Assembly (NCBI RefSeq): GCF_027595985.1
Contig: NC_073305.1
Location: 31,954,939 to 32,018,938 of the forward strand
DNA from: Sorex araneus
Taxonomy: Eukaryota; Chordata; Mammalia; Eulipotyphla; Soricidae
DNA: 64,000 bases
Reading direction: 5' to 3'
Shown here piece after piece: positions 38,845 through 50,847 of this stretch. Position 1 is the first letter of the stretch; each line of letters opens with the position of its first letter. A model generated the notes under the pieces. It was not told where the DNA came from and did no database searches. It worked only from the letters and a program-made list of their open reading frames with translations. The position numbers were made by a program, and so were the translations under genes.

Positions 38845-39027
38845 TATTATTTAATTTTTTATTAGTGAATAAAACTGTACCGTGAGATAGTTACAGACTT
38901 ACAAACTTTCGTGCTTATGTTTCAGCCATACAATGATTGAGTGCCCATCCCTCCACCAGTGCCCATTCTCCACCACCAATGGTCCCAGCATCCCTCCCCC
39001 CACCCCCACCCCGTCCCCTCCACCCCT
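38845..39027 (-). mobile_element. LINE-like 3' end
   Basis: TTTTATTAGTGAATAAAACT, ACAAACTTTCGTGCTTATG, CCATCCCTCCACCAGTGCCC and CCACCACCAATGGTCCCAGC: the reverse complement of the 20.5-kb and 32-kb fragments. Confidence 0.85.
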
Positions 39028-39443
39028 ATTTATTTTTGGCCTGGGGCCATACCCCACAGTCCTCAGGGCTTAGTCCTGGCCTTGAGTTCAAAGATCATTC
39101 CTGGAGGGACTTGGGACACCATATTCAGTGCCGGGGATCACACCGAACTACCATTAGTTGCACGCCTACTCCCTGGACTCTCTGTCCAGCCCCACATGGC
39201 CTTTGTATAGGGCAGCTCAGGCGTCGCAGCGAGGCTGCTGTGAGCCGAGTCCAAGTCCTGTGTTGTCCTTCATGGCAGCTGAGGAAGGCTCCTGACCCAG
39301 CTGCACTTCCGCATTCTGGAACAGACATGAGAACTCCCAGGGCCCAGGGAGACATGGGCCACATGTATTTCCATGAGAATGGCATGGGGGCCAGAGAGCT
39401 AGTACAGTGGGTAGGGCACCTGTCTTGCATGCAGTTGATCCAC

Positions 39444-39477
<34 letters not shown>

Positions 39478-40252
39478 TTGCTTTTTGGGTCACACCTGGC
39501 GATGCACAGGGGTTACTCTTGGCTCTGCGCTCAGGAATTACCCCTGGCGGTGCTCAGGGGACCATATGGGATGCTGGGAATTGAACCCGGGTCAGGCCGC
39601 GTGCAAGGCAAACGCCCTACCCGCTGTGCTATTGCTCCAGCCCCAGTTGATCCACTTTAGATCCCTGACAACTACATACGCTCCCTTGCCCCCACCCTTA
39701 GCCGCCATGAGTGATCCCTGAGTGCATCCAAGTGTCCCCGCACCCCCAATAAAAAGGTATCATGAGGGGCCAGAGAGACCGCCCAGAGATGGAGGCGCTG
39801 CACAGCAGCTGACCTTGCTGTGCAACATCCTGGCACCTCACAGGACCCCGTTTCCTAGCTGTGCACAGCCAGGAACAGACTCCTGAGCACTGCCCGTGCG
39901 GCCCCCACACCCAAATACAAAATGCAAAGTCCCAGCTTTTGGTGCGTGTGTCACACCTAGCGGAGCTCAGGGGCTACTCCTGGTTTGGCACTCAAGAATT
40001 ACTCCTGGCAGTACTGGGGGACCATATGGGATACTGGGGGCCGAACCCAGGTTGGCCGTATGTAAGGCAAATGCCCTATGCACTGTATGATAGGCTCTGG
40101 CCCCTCCTTGTTTTTTTCTTGCAGAGTGGGTGGGCCTTTACTGACTCTGTGCTCCAGAATCACTCCCAGTGGTGTTTTGAGGAGGCAGGGATGGAACCCA
40201 GCTCGGACACATGCAGGACAAGTGCTTTCCCCTGGACCATCTCTCAGGCCCC
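39028..40252. mobile_element. SINE group including a minus-in-plus nest
   Basis: Old minus copy 39028-39193. Plus host 39387-39448 resuming 39660 to about 39760. Nested minus SINE 39449-39643 with TSD CAGTTGATCCACTTTA at 39432-39447 and 39644-39659 and an unusual (TTA)n end at 39445-39479 instead of poly(T). Then 39767-39918 (+), 39940-40104 (-) and 40107-40252 (-). Confidence 0.87.
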
Positions 40253-40702
40253 CGTCTCTTGTCTCCGAAACGTTTCCTCCCTCATCATGACCTTCTCGCT
40301 CTGCCACCCTTTCTGAATCTGCTCCCCTGCACCCAGACACGTACCCGGTCTCTGCAACTGCCCTGGGTAGACACTTATGGCTTTTGAGACAGGCCTTCCA
40401 TGGAAGGCAGCACCCCACCTGGAACCCTGTCAGACTTTTGACCACGGGAGCTAGCCCAGCCCTCCAGGGCGTGCACTGTCCGTCTCTCCCTCCAGGGAGT
40501 CGTGCCCACCGTCTTGCCCAACAGGTGCGCAGTGAGAACTCACTGTAAGCTCGCCTGTCCGTCTTCCCTGGTGGGGAAAAGCAGTGCCTGGGCATTGGGC
40601 AGGGAGGCTGAGGGCTGACCTCACTCACAAAGAATTCTTCAGCTGCTGGTCAGTGAGTTGAAGCAGTAATTGGGCATCATGTCCACTGTCCTCTATCAGG
40701 GT
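40253..40702. other. Unique sequence, nothing recognised
   Basis: 450 bp of single-copy sequence between SINEs. No exon, RNA gene or repeat that I can support. Confidence 0.6.
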
Positions 40703-41405
40703 TTTGTTTTTATTTATTTTATTGCCACACCAGGCGGTGCTCAGGGCTTACTCCTGGCTCTGCACTCGGGTATCACTCCTGGCAGTGCTCAGGGGACCAT
40801 ACGGGGTGCTGGGGATTGAATCTAGGTCAGTCGCGTGGCAAGGCAAATGCCCTACTCGCTGTATTATTGCTCTGGTCCCTGGCAGGTTTTTATTGTTTAG
40901 GTTTTCATTGGTATTTGGGGGACATATCTGGTGATGCTCTGAGAGTACTCCCAGCTCTGTGCTCAGGAGTTATTCCTGGTGGTGCTTGGGGGCTGGGGGT
41001 GGTCTCCATGTCATGCCAGGGATCAAACCATCGAACTGGGGGGCTGTACTTTTTTTCCCAGCATGGAATTTTTTGTTGTTGTTTTGGGACCACACCCAGT
41101 GGTGTTCAGGGTTTACTCCTGACTGTGCCCAGGAATCACTCTCGGCTGTGCTCAGGGGACTGTGCTCAGTGCTCAGCATGGGGTGCCACTGATCAAGCGC
41201 AAGGCAAGTGCTCTCTAGTACCATAGCTCTGGCCCAAAGTATGCACTTTAAAAGCATTATCTGGCCCAGATATGCGGGGGGGGGGGGGAAGGGGCACGAT
41301 GTTTTGTGTGCAAGAGCCCTGAGATCAGGCACTGCATCCCCCAGCACCCCCATAGGAAGCAGCAACAGCCCTGAGCACTGCTGGCCATGCCCCTAAAAAC
41401 AACCA
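40703..41405. mobile_element. Minus-strand SINE trio plus one plus-strand fragment
   Basis: Copies at 40703-40879 (-), 40897-41047 (-), 41069-41237 (-), and 41290-41405 (+), which is preceded by a G14 run at about 41275-41288. Confidence 0.8.
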
Positions 41406-41470
41406 ACAATCAAGATCTCATTTAATCTTCCTAGTCACACACACATACACACTAATAGAAGAGGATTTTT

Positions 41471-41829
41471 AAAAAATTTTTTATTAGAGAATCACTGTGA
41501 GGTACAATTACAACTTTAAGAACTTTCGTGTTTGCATTTCAGTCATATAGTGATCGTTTACCCATCCCTCCACTGTGCCCATTCACATCCACCAATGATC
41601 CCAGTATCCCTCTCACCACCCCTACCCCACCCCCCACCACCCCCCACCCTGCCTCTGCGGCAGGGCATTCCCCTTTGTTCTCTCTCCTTTTGGGTGCTGT
41701 AGTTTGCAATAGAGGTATTGAGTGGCCTTCATGTTCCATCCATGGTCTACTTTTAGTACGCATCTTCCAACCCGAAAGGTCTTCCCAACATCCTCTACTT
41801 CGTGTTCCCTTCTCTATCTGAGCTGCCTT
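41471..41829 (-). mobile_element. LINE-like 3' end with TSD
   Basis: 5'-truncated insertion flanked by a perfect 15-bp TSD TAGAAGAGGATTTTT (41456-41470 and 41830-41844). The longest clean copy of this family here, about 360 bp. No ORF kept. Confidence 0.88.
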
Positions 41830-41860
41830 TAGAAGAGGATTTTTTTGTTTATGGACTGAT

Positions 41861-41861
<1 letters not shown>

Positions 41862-41914
<53 letters not shown>
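41862..41914 (+). repeat. (GT)26 microsatellite
   Basis: Uninterrupted GT dinucleotide array next to the LINE-like insertion. Confidence 0.97.
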
Positions 41915-41915
<1 letters not shown>

Positions 41916-41943
41916 GCTAGAACCGAAAGCTCTATCACTGGAG

Positions 41944-42485
41944 TTTGTTTGGCTTTGTTCCTCCACACCTGGCAGTGCTTAGGGGCTACTCCCAGGGGCT
42001 GCTCCTAGAGGATCTTAGGGGAACAAGCCCACCACAGGTTAAATTCCAGCTGGGCTCCAGGCAAAGCATGCTCTCCAGCATTTCACCTATCTCCCGGGCC
42101 CAAGGAGCTTCTTCTTTATTTATTTATTTTTTTTTTGCTTTTTTTTTGGGTTACACCCAGCGATGCTCAGGGGTTACTCCTGGCTTTGCAGTCAGGAATT
42201 ACTCCTGGCATGCTTGGGGGACCATATGGGATGCCGGGGATTGAACCCGGGTCGGCCTCGTGCAAGGCAAACGCCCTACCTGCTGTGCTATCGCTCCGGC
42301 CCCAAGGAGCTTCTTCTTTTACAAAAAAATTTCTTTGAGGGTCTTGAAGTATAGTACAGTGGGCAAGGTGGCATTTGTCTTGTATGTAGCCAATCTGGGT
42401 ATGTCTCTGCCACAACATATCATCTCTTAAGCCCTTCCAGGAGTAAGTTCTGAGCACTGTTCCCACGCACCCCAAAATAACAGCA
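41944..42485. mobile_element. Three SINEs including a young type A with 18-bp TSD
   Basis: Old minus copy 41944-42101. Young minus type A 42118-42301 with perfect TSD CCAAGGAGCTTCTTCTTT at 42100-42117 and 42302-42319. Diverged plus copy 42337-42485. Confidence 0.92.
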
Positions 42486-42554
42486 ACAAAAACATACACT
42501 TTAACTCTTTGAGCTGTCTTCCAGGTCTTAGAAAATTTTATGGGACCCAAGTAC

Positions 42555-42905
42555 TGGGGCTGGTGAGACAGTACTAAGGGGAGGGTGCTTGTCTTTCTTT
42601 TGTTTTGTTTTGGGTTACACCTGACGATGCACAGGAGTTACTCCTGGCTCATGCACTCAGAAATTACTCTTGACGGTGCTCGGGGAACTATATGGGATGC
42701 TGGGAATTGAACCCGGGTTGGCCGCATGGAAGGCAAACGCCCTACCTGCTGTGCTATCGCTCCAACCCCAAGGGTACTTGTCTTGCACGCAGCCAAGCCA
42801 GGTTTGATACCCAGCATCACATACGGTCTCCTGAGCACCACCAGGAGTAATTTCTGAGTGCACAGCCAGGAGTAACCTCTGAGCATCGCCAGGCTGGCCC
42901 CCAAA
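42555..42905 (+). mobile_element. Plus SINE hosting a minus type D SINE
   Basis: Host 42555-42595 resumes at 42785. The nested minus copy 42596-42770 is flanked by AGGGT[G/A]CTTGTCTT at 42582-42595 and 42771-42784, so it sits in the anticodon-loop region of the host head. Confidence 0.92.
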
Positions 42906-42984
42906 ACAAATAACAAACTAAACCCTCTCCCCTCTCACCCCCACAAACAGAGTGATAATACAGCTATCAATAACAGCTAATGGG

Positions 42985-43305
42985 AAGGACATCTGCCTTG
43001 CATGTGGCCAATCAGGTTTGATCCCTAGCAACCCACGTAGCCCGTCAGCAGTGATCCCTGAGCACATAGCCAGGAGTAAGCACTAAGCACTGCCTGGTGT
43101 GGACCCCAAATTAAACAATACAAAAAGAGAAATTTCTTTCGACAGTTGTCCAAAAGTTGGACAGATTGTCCAAAAGCACAATCCCAAACAGTAAGTTGGT
43201 AACCCATGATCCCTGGAACACGGCCAGCGGTCACTCCTGAGTACAGAGCCTGGAATAGCCCCACAGAACTGCTGGATGCAGCTCAAGAAACAAACAAGCA
43301 AAGGA
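42985..43305 (+). mobile_element. Two partial diverged SINEs
   Basis: Copies at 42985-43119 and 43195-43305. The region between them contains the inverted words GTTGTCCAAAAG and TTGTCCAAAAGC repeated 18 bp apart. Confidence 0.7.
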
Positions 43306-43341
43306 AATTGGTGAACTGAGTTTCATCAAAATGTAACATTC

Positions 43342-43440
43342 GAGAGGGAGGGGTGCTCGAACATTGTATGAGGGAAACACAAGTATGAAAATGTGTAAAT
43401 CTGTTACTGTACCCTCATGGTGACTCACTAATAAAAAAAT
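43342..43440 (+). mobile_element. Very short LINE-like 3' end with TSD
   Basis: 99-bp 5'-truncated copy (CGAACATTGTATGAGGGAAA to ACTAATAAAAAAAT), perfect TSD AAATGTAACATTC at 43329-43341 and 43441-43453. Confidence 0.9.
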
Positions 43441-43453
43441 AAATGTAACATTC

Positions 43454-43631
43454 AGGGCTGGAGGGATACACAGTGGGTAGGGTGTTTGCCTTGCACTCAG
43501 CCAACCGGGGTTTGATTCCCAGCATTCTCTATGTTCCCCTGAGCACCGCCAGGAGTGGTTCCTGAGTGCAGAGCCAGGAGTAACCCCTGTGCATCGCCAG
43601 ATGTGACCCAAAAAGCAAGAAAAAAAAAAGT
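43454..43631 (+). mobile_element. SINE type B at the same target as the LINE fragment
   Basis: Starts directly after the second TSD copy and is followed by GTAACATCCATTG, a third, slightly diverged copy of the target. Confidence 0.92.
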
Positions 43632-43653
43632 AACATCCATTGAAAAGATAATG

Positions 43654-45166
43654 GAGGGACTGAGCGACAGTATAGTGGATAGGACTCTTGCCTAGCACAT
43701 AGCCAACATGGGTCTGATCCCTGGTAAGTCCACATGGTTCTAGGAGTGAGCCCTGAGCTCAGAGCCAGGCATAGGCCCTGAGCATTGCCAGGTGTGTGTT
43801 TGGGGTGGGGACACACAGGATAATGCTCAGGGTTTACTTCTGGTGCTGCCATTCAGGGATCAAGTTGTCACAAAACCAAAAATAGATAATGGAAACAAAT
43901 TAGCTACAGCTAGGAGAAAGAAATTTTGCAAAGCAAGTCTGTGATAAAGGATTTCCATGCAAGCCATATCAACCATCCTCACACAATAAGAAAAGCATAA
44001 TCCAATGATTTAGACTACACCTGGCTCTCAGTTCAGGGATCATACCTGAATGATTCGGCTCAGGGAATCATACATGTGCTGGGGATTAAATCTGAGTTGG
44101 CTGCATGTAAATCAAGTGTCCTACCCCCCTATACAATTGCTCAGGCCTGTGAATTGATTTGTTTGTTTCTGAGCCATATTCAGTTGTTTTGTCTTTTTTT
44201 TTTTTTTTTTTTTTGAGAGGTAGGGTTGCTGGGCCACACCTGGCAATGCTCAGGGAGGGGTTACTCCTGGCTCTGCACTCAGGAATTACTCCCAGCAGTG
44301 CTTGGAGGACAATCTGGGATGCTGCTGATCGAACGCAGGTCAGCAGCTTGTTCAAAGCAAGCACCCTACCTACTGTACTATCTCTTCAGCCTGTTTTGTC
44401 TTATTTTTTTTTTTAAAAATTTAATCACTCTGAGATACAGCCATTTTGTCTTTTTAAAAAATTATTGTTGGGGCCGGAGCGATAGTACAGTAGATAGGGC
44501 GTTTGCCTTGCACGTGGCTGACCCAGGTTCGATCCCTGGCATCCCATATGGTTCCCTAAACAATGCCAGGAGGAATTCCTGAATGCAGAGCCAGGAGTAA
44601 CCTTTTAGCGTTGCTGGGTGTGACCCAAAAAGTAAACAGATAAGTAAACAAAAAATGGTTATTGGGAGTATTGTGATAGTCTGATGGGCAAGGTGCTTGT
44701 TGCATGTTGTAGACCTGGGTCAGGTCCCTGGCACACCATAGGATCCCCCAAGCCTGCCAGTGATCCCTGAACACAGAACCAGGAGTAAGCCCTTAGCACT
44801 GCCCAGAGTGGCCTCACCCCAAACACACACACAGTTATGTGGGGGTCACAGAGAGAGAGAGAAGAGCAGGTCAGACACTTGCAAGTGGCTAACCCCACCT
44901 AGCACCGCATTTGGTGCACTGAGTACCACCAAGGAGTCACCCCTGAGCACACTGGCAGGAATGCCCCCTGAATTCTTCTAGTTACGGTCCCTGAACCTAC
45001 AAATATTATGTGAAGGGTTGGGAGATGACTCAGTGAACTGGAGCATATGCTCTGTATGCAGGATGCCTAGGTTTAATCCTCGACACTGATTGGTTCCTGA
45101 GCACTGCTGGGAGTGACAGTGATCTCCTGGATGCTGGGTATAGTTATGTTTCAAACAAACAAACAA
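43654..45166. mobile_element. Series of SINEs, mixed strand and age
   Basis: 43654-43805 (+), 43806-43868 (- fragment), 44008-44145 (-), 44196-44391 (-, T20 end, TSD TGTTTTGTCTT at 44185-44195 and 44392-44402), 44470-44635 (+, near consensus head), 44664-44830 (+), 44845-44968 (+) and 45014-45166 (+). Confidence 0.85.
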
Positions 45167-45203
45167 AAAATCATGTACTCAGAGGACCAACAGGGGAAAA
45201 TTA

Positions 45204-46024
45204 TTATTTTTTTTGTTGGTTTTTTTTGGGTCACATCCAGCATTGCACAGGAGTTACTCCTGGCTCACGCACTCAGGAATTACTCCTGGCGATGCTCGGA
45301 GAACCATATGGGATGCTGGGAATTAGTTGGCCGAGTGTGCAAGGCAAATGCCCTACCTGCTGTGCTATCGCTCCAGCCCCCCAGGGGAAATTAATTTTAA
45401 TATCAACATAATATTCAATAGGATTGAGAATTCCATAGTTTATACGCAGTATGGCCGGATTCCATTCCTGACATCTCGTGGACAGAGCTGGAAGTAGCTT
45501 CCAAGCAGTCCAAAAGATAAAACTAAAAAACAACAAAAACCTAAAAAAAAAAATAAGATAAAACTAAAACAAAGCAATAACCCAAACCATAAATTCAATA
45601 AGACGTTCTGATTAAAAAAAAAAAAAGGAGAGGCAAAATCACTCAGGCCAGTGTTGCTGCCGGGAACCAAGTGTGATGTGTGATTGTGGATAAATTGGAG
45701 CGTTGTATGTAGTTTTAGGGGGCCACAGCCAGCTGTGCTCAGGAATCACTCTTCGAGGTGCTTGGGGGACCCTATGTGTAGATACTGAGGTCGAACTGGG
45801 ATCAGTCAAGCAAGGCAAATGCCTTAATCCTTGTACTATTTCTCTGGTCACCAGGTTGGTTTCTTTCTGTTTTCGGGCCAACTCTGGAGATACTAAAGGG
45901 CTACTCCAGGCACAGAATTTGGAACCCTCTTGTCGCTGCTTAGGGCACTATGTGATACTGGGGATGGAACCTGGTCTCCCCAGTGCAAACTCTGAACCTC
46001 AGTCCTTTGAGTCATCCCTTCAGT
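45204..46024 (-). mobile_element. Last SINEs before the TRIM71 desert
   Basis: Type D copy 45204-45380 with TSD CAGGGGAAA (45191-45199 and 45382-45390), then diverged copies 45713-45851 and 45867-46024. No further SINE is seen until 52070. Confidence 0.88.
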
Positions 46025-48200
46025 TTCAGCTTAGGGGGGTGGGGGTGGGAACTGGCTCCTGCCCAGGCTTTGGAAAGGTGTAGACAGCTGGATGCTAACT
46101 AGTAGAGAGAGAGAGCTGCAAGCGGGAGGCTCCTCAGCTGCTCAGAAAGGGTGTTTATTAGTCGGGATGGCAATGAAAAATTTAATACTAGTTTATAGCG
46201 GGGAGGTAGGAGCGACTGTCCTTGGTCTTTCATCTGATCTGTAGCTCTCATTTTATGGACAATCAGTAGCTTTGTGAGCCTCTCCTCCTAATTTGTTATC
46301 ACTGTATCATATTAAAAAAAAATATCAGCTTCTGCAACTGGAGGTCACCTGCTTTAAAGATGTCCTTCCTCTCGACCAAGGGTAAATTAGGAATGTGCTA
46401 ATTTAACAATTTACACTGCTTTTTCCTGGCAGAGTCCAGGCAACTCAAGAAAGGAAAGAAAGGGAAAGTCCCTTAAGCAAAGAAACCAAAACCTTTCCAC
46501 ACCCCCCTCCTCCTCCCCTTTTTTTTCTTTTCTTTTTGGTTTATTCTGAGTAATTGTCCTCAGAAAGCTGTCAAGTGTGATTCCTCTTTCTGCTCTTCCA
46601 TGATGTCCCCGCTGACTCCTCTGCCATCCGCTGTCAGGATATTTGAGTCTCAGCACCCGGAAGATGATCGAAGTCCTCTGTTGTCCCCCCACCCCCAACC
46701 ATCATTTTTTTCTAAACCCTTTTAGATGCTGGTGGGAGGGGCCAACCAAGGGTCTGGCCTGTTCCTTTTCTGACCTTCTGGGGCTCCCATCCTCCTAGGC
46801 ATTTCTTTCCCCATCTGTTTTCCTCTATTTCCTTAAAAAAAAAAAAAATTAAAAACTATATTAAAACAAAAGGTGAAGGCGTCCCCGTCCCCCCCATACC
46901 CCTCCCCTCCCCCCACCATGGGAACAAAGCCAGTGTGAGGCTGGTGTTGATTCATGATTCATGTGTAAGCATGTATGTATTTACATACAGGCCTCAAATT
47001 TTGGACGAAACTTGTTGTATTGGCAATAGACTACAGCACGAGAAGGGCCTGATCCTGTCATCTTGCATAAAGTGCAAGTTTACATCTCTTTCACTTGTCA
47101 AAGGAATCGCTCTGCTCTGGTTTGATCTGCGCTTTCAGACTCATGCCTGAGTGAATGCTGGCAGTGATGGGATTGCGCCCAGGTGCCCAGGAGGTTTCAT
47201 GCACCTGAGAGCGGGAAGCCTCTATTCCACAACTCCACTAAGGCCCCACCACAGCTGCCGTGCCTACAGGGGCAGGAAAAGTGTTTCTGCAGCCCGGAAC
47301 CTCCAGAACATTCGTCCAAGGAGGTTGACTTGAAAGCTCTTTCCAACGTTGCCATCCCCGGAAAATGCCTTAAATTCTGGCTTGCAAAAACAATCGGTAG
47401 AGGATGTTTATGTACCTACTGGGTGTTTTGTCCTCCCCCACCTCCCCTCTCTTAATGATACCGCAGGTCTGGTGACCCAGGCTAGGACACCGGAATTCTC
47501 CCTCCCCCTTTTTTTATTGACATCTAATTTAGTGAAATTTGGCACCGATCTTAAACGTCAGGTTTATATGGTCTGACAAATACACACACTCATTTCTTTC
47601 TTTTTCAGTGCTCCAGAATGTTGCCTCCATTCGTCTTTCCCAGCCAATGTCAAAATGTATTTTTCCCTAGCCCTGGAGCTGGGCTCTGCCTCTTCCAGAA
47701 TTTCCTGCAGAGGGAACCACACACAGTAGGAACTCATTTGTGTCCAGGTTCTTTTCTCCAAACTTGTTCATGAAATGCAATTCAGGTCTTTGCCTGTGCA
47801 AGCCGGCCATGTGACTTAAAGTAAAATCCAAAATGTCACTTGCAGCTCGGCCCTAGTAAGACAGGGACAATTGTTCCCGGTCTCCGGAGACTATAAATCC
47901 TGGTACGTGGCTCTCTCAGCACTTCCCAATTCAGTCTCTTCCTAGGACCAGGCCAGTTCCTTTTCCAGAACCACCCAGGCAGTCTCGGCACCACCCAGAT
48001 GGCCAGCCTCCCCCGAAACAGCTGCCCGCGGTGGCCCCCACCCCAACCAGGAAAACTCAGGAGGGAACTGGCCCCTCGTTAGATCAGAATTCGGATCCGT
48101 CTCACTGCACGCATCCAACTAAGCTCAACTGCGAGGTGTTTTGGTGTGGATCAGAAAAGCCCACGTTAAGGAAACGCAAAAAGAAAAAAATGAAAAGGGG
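46025..48200. promoter_or_regulatory. Repeat-free upstream flank of TRIM71, candidate distal regulatory sequence
   Basis: Over 2 kb without a recognisable SINE. AT-rich, homeodomain-like words lie at about 46160-46440 (TTTAATACTAG, CTAATTTGTTATC, GCTAATTTAAC) and about 47020-47550. No ORF with coding character. Regulatory function is inferred from repeat exclusion and position only. Confidence 0.5.
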
Positions 48201-49099
48201 TGTGTGTGTGTGTGTTGGTGGGGGCGCCCAGATCGGCTCGGCAGCGACCACCAGCTTCAGTGGACTCAGGATTTCTAACGAATTCTTTCCTGCTCTTTTT
48301 AAAATGAACGGAAGAGTCGCTCAGGCTCCCGGCTCGGGAGGTTTCAAAGGTCGTCGCACGGCGGCCCGGGGCGTCCATCTCCCCACGGCCGGCGCGGGGA
48401 AGAGGTCGGAGGGAGGCGGGAGGGCGCACACAAAAGCGAGCGGAGCCGAGCGGGCTAATGTTTCCTGTTTGCCGCAGCCCCCTCCCCCAGCCCCCTCCCC
48501 GCACTCGGGCGGAAGTGAGTTTGCTCCTTTGCAGATTAAAAGGATTCCGAATTCCGATCAGTCCCAATAACCAGCTCACGGAGAGGAGGAGGAGGAGAGG
48601 CGGCAAAGCAGAGAAAGGGGTCGCGCGCGCGCACTCGCACGCAGCCCGAATTGGGGGAGTCGTGCAAAGCCCCGGGAAGCCGGGGGGGCGCACGGCACCG
48701 GCACAGCGCGGTAGGCGCAGCGCAGCGCAGCGCGGCCACCCGAGTTCTGCTCGGCGACTCGATTCGGAAAGGAGATGACGCGGGCGCGGGCCGGCGGCGT
48801 TGGCCACGCGGCTCCCGAGCTCAGCGCCGCGTGGGGCCGTCGCCGCTTCCACTGATTCCAGCGCGCCCGGGAAGGGAGGCTCCGTCCCCGCGGCTCGGAG
48901 GGGGGACCACGGCGAGGGCGAAATGGCCCGATGACAAAGGAAATGTGATCCCCTCCGCTGCCCAGGCTTCAGCGAGGACGGCCGCGAGGAGGAGGAGGAG
49001 GAGGAGGGGCGCGGGGCGCGCGCGGGGCTCGGGTAGCATCGCACGACGGCGCGCGCGGAGCGGGTACATCCAATATCTTCCTGCCGATGAATAATTCAG

Positions 49100-50022
49100 G
49101 GCGGCCCGCGGGGACCTGCGGCCCCGCGCGGCGGCGCGGCTGAACCAAAGGGGGAAGGAGCGCGCGGGAGGAGCCCGGGCGGGGCGCGGCGGGGACACGA
49201 GGGCCCGGGGCCGCGGGAGGCGCGCGTGCGTGCTGAGCGCGGGCGGGCGGCCGGGCGCGCGGGGCGACGAGGCGCGTGGGACGCGCGTGCGGCGGCCGCC
49301 GCCGGGCCCCGAGAGCGGCGGCTGCGGCGGGACCCTGCGCCTGCAGGGGGAGGCCACGCCGCAAGCCCCGAGCGCAGCACGCCGGGGCCACCCAGGAGCC
49401 CCAGGCTGCGCCGCGTCATGCGGCGGGGCGGCAGGCGTCGCGCGGGGGGACACGGGTTTGGCGTCGCGCCGCTCCCGCCTTTACGCACTCGGGGCGCCTT
49501 CCGCTCCCGACCAGAGGCCAACTAAAGCCGTTCAGGGAAAGCAAGACAAGTACTCGTGGGGCCCGAGTCGGCGTCCCCCGCCCCGGAGCTGCGACTGCCC
49601 AGCGGACTCTCCCCGGGGGGTGGGGTGTGTGCGCGTGGGGGGCTTCCCTCCTCGGCAGGGGAGAGGCGAAGCGGCAGCCGCGCCCGGGGGCGCAGTCCGC
49701 TGACCTCCCCGCCCCCGCTCGCTCGCCCCCCGCGTGTCGGGGCTTGTCCCGGCACTCCCGCTTGCGGAGGCGCGCGGCGCTCACCTCCTGCGGGAGGGGT
49801 CCTGCTCGCCTCCCCGAGAGCGCGTGGCTTTGAACGTCCGCCGCGGCGGGGGCGGCCGCCCGCGTAGGTGGGACGCTAGAGGCCCGGCGCCCGGCTTGTC
49901 GGCCGGATCGATGCCCCTTTCCGAGTGAGCCGACGGCGCCCCCACCCACCCCGTCCGCGCTCCTCTCCACCTCCTCCTCCGCTTCCTCTCCGGTCTCCTC
50001 CCTCCTCCGGGCCCGCCTGCCA
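49100..50022 (+). promoter_or_regulatory. TRIM71: TRIM71 proximal promoter and 5' UTR (TSS not determined)
   Basis: GC-rich sequence leading to the start codon. The last 70 bases are a pyrimidine-rich leader (CTCCACCTCCTCCTCCGC, TCTCCGGTCTCCTCC). The start context is CTGCCAATGG: C at -3, G at +4, so moderate. The boundary between promoter and UTR cannot be placed from sequence. Confidence 0.65.
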
Positions 50023-50847
50023 ATGGCTTCGTTCCCCGAGACCGACTTCCAGATCTGCCTGCTGTGCAAGGAGATGTGCGGCTCGCCGGCGCCGCTCTCC
50101 TCCAGCTCGTCCGCCTCGTCGTCGTCCTCGCAGACTTCCACGTCGTCGGGGGGCGGCGGCGGGGGCCCCGCGGCGCGCCGCCTGCACGTCCTGCCCTGCC
50201 TCCACGCCTTCTGCCGCGCGTGCCTCGAGGCGCACCGGCTGCCGGGCGCGGGCGGCGGCGCCCCGGGAGAGCCGCTCAAGCTGCGCTGTCCCGTGTGCGA
50301 GCAGAAAGTGGTGCTGGCCGAGGCGGCGGGCATGGACGCGCTGCCTTCCTCCGCCTTCCTGCTCAGCAACCTGCTGGACGCCGTCGTGGCCACGGCCGAC
50401 GAGCCGCCGCCCAAGAACGGGCGCGCCGGCGCGGGCGCGGGCGGTCACAGCAACCATCGGCACCACGCGCACCCGCACGCCGCCGCCGCCTCGGCGCCGC
50501 CGCCGCCCGCGCCGCCGCCGCCCGCGCCCGCTCGCGCCGCGCCCGGCGGCCCGGCCGCCTCCCCGTCGGCGCTGCTGCTGCGGCGGCCCCACGGCTGCAG
50601 CTCGTGCGACGAGGGCAACGCCGCCTCCTCGCGCTGCCTCGACTGCCAGGAGCACCTGTGCGACAACTGCGTCCGCGCGCACCAGCGCGTGCGCCTCACC
50701 AAGGACCACTACATCGAGCGCGGCCCGCCGGGGCCGGCCGCCGCCGCCCAGCAGCTCGGCCTCGGGCCGGCCTTCCCCGGAGCGCCCTTCTCCATCCTCT
50801 CCGTGTTTCCCGAACGTCTCGGTTTCTGCCAGCACCACGACGACGAG
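50023..50847 (+). CDS. TRIM71: TRIM71 (LIN41) coding exon 1: RING, B-box 1, start of B-box 2
   Basis: TRIM71 is a cytoplasmic RING E3 ligase and NHL-domain mRNA repressor of embryonic and stem cells, regulated by let-7 through its 3' UTR (outside the window). Exon 1 gives 275 residues, starting [20 protein letters not shown] and ending [13 protein letters not shown] ligands: C12, C15, C59, H61, C64, C67, C89, C92, with a Ser/Gly-rich insertion between the first and second pairs (residues 26-50), a hallmark of this protein. B-box 1: C192, C195, C205, C208, C213, C216, H220, H229. B-box 2 begins at C269-x2-H272. Residues 134-180 are a low-complexity Gly/His/Ala/Pro linker. The donor is GAG/GTGAGT at 50848, phase 0. 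Reading past it meets a stop only at 51097, so the ORF end is not the exon end. Coiled coil, filamin and NHL repeats lie in later exons. Confidence 0.98.

Noticed and set aside
48166..50838. Long open frames on the minus strand across the CpG island (up to 332 codons)
   Set aside because: High GC removes stop codons in all frames. The products are low-complexity Arg/Pro/Ala/Gly, shadow TRIM71 exon 1 or its leader, and show no domain or start context.
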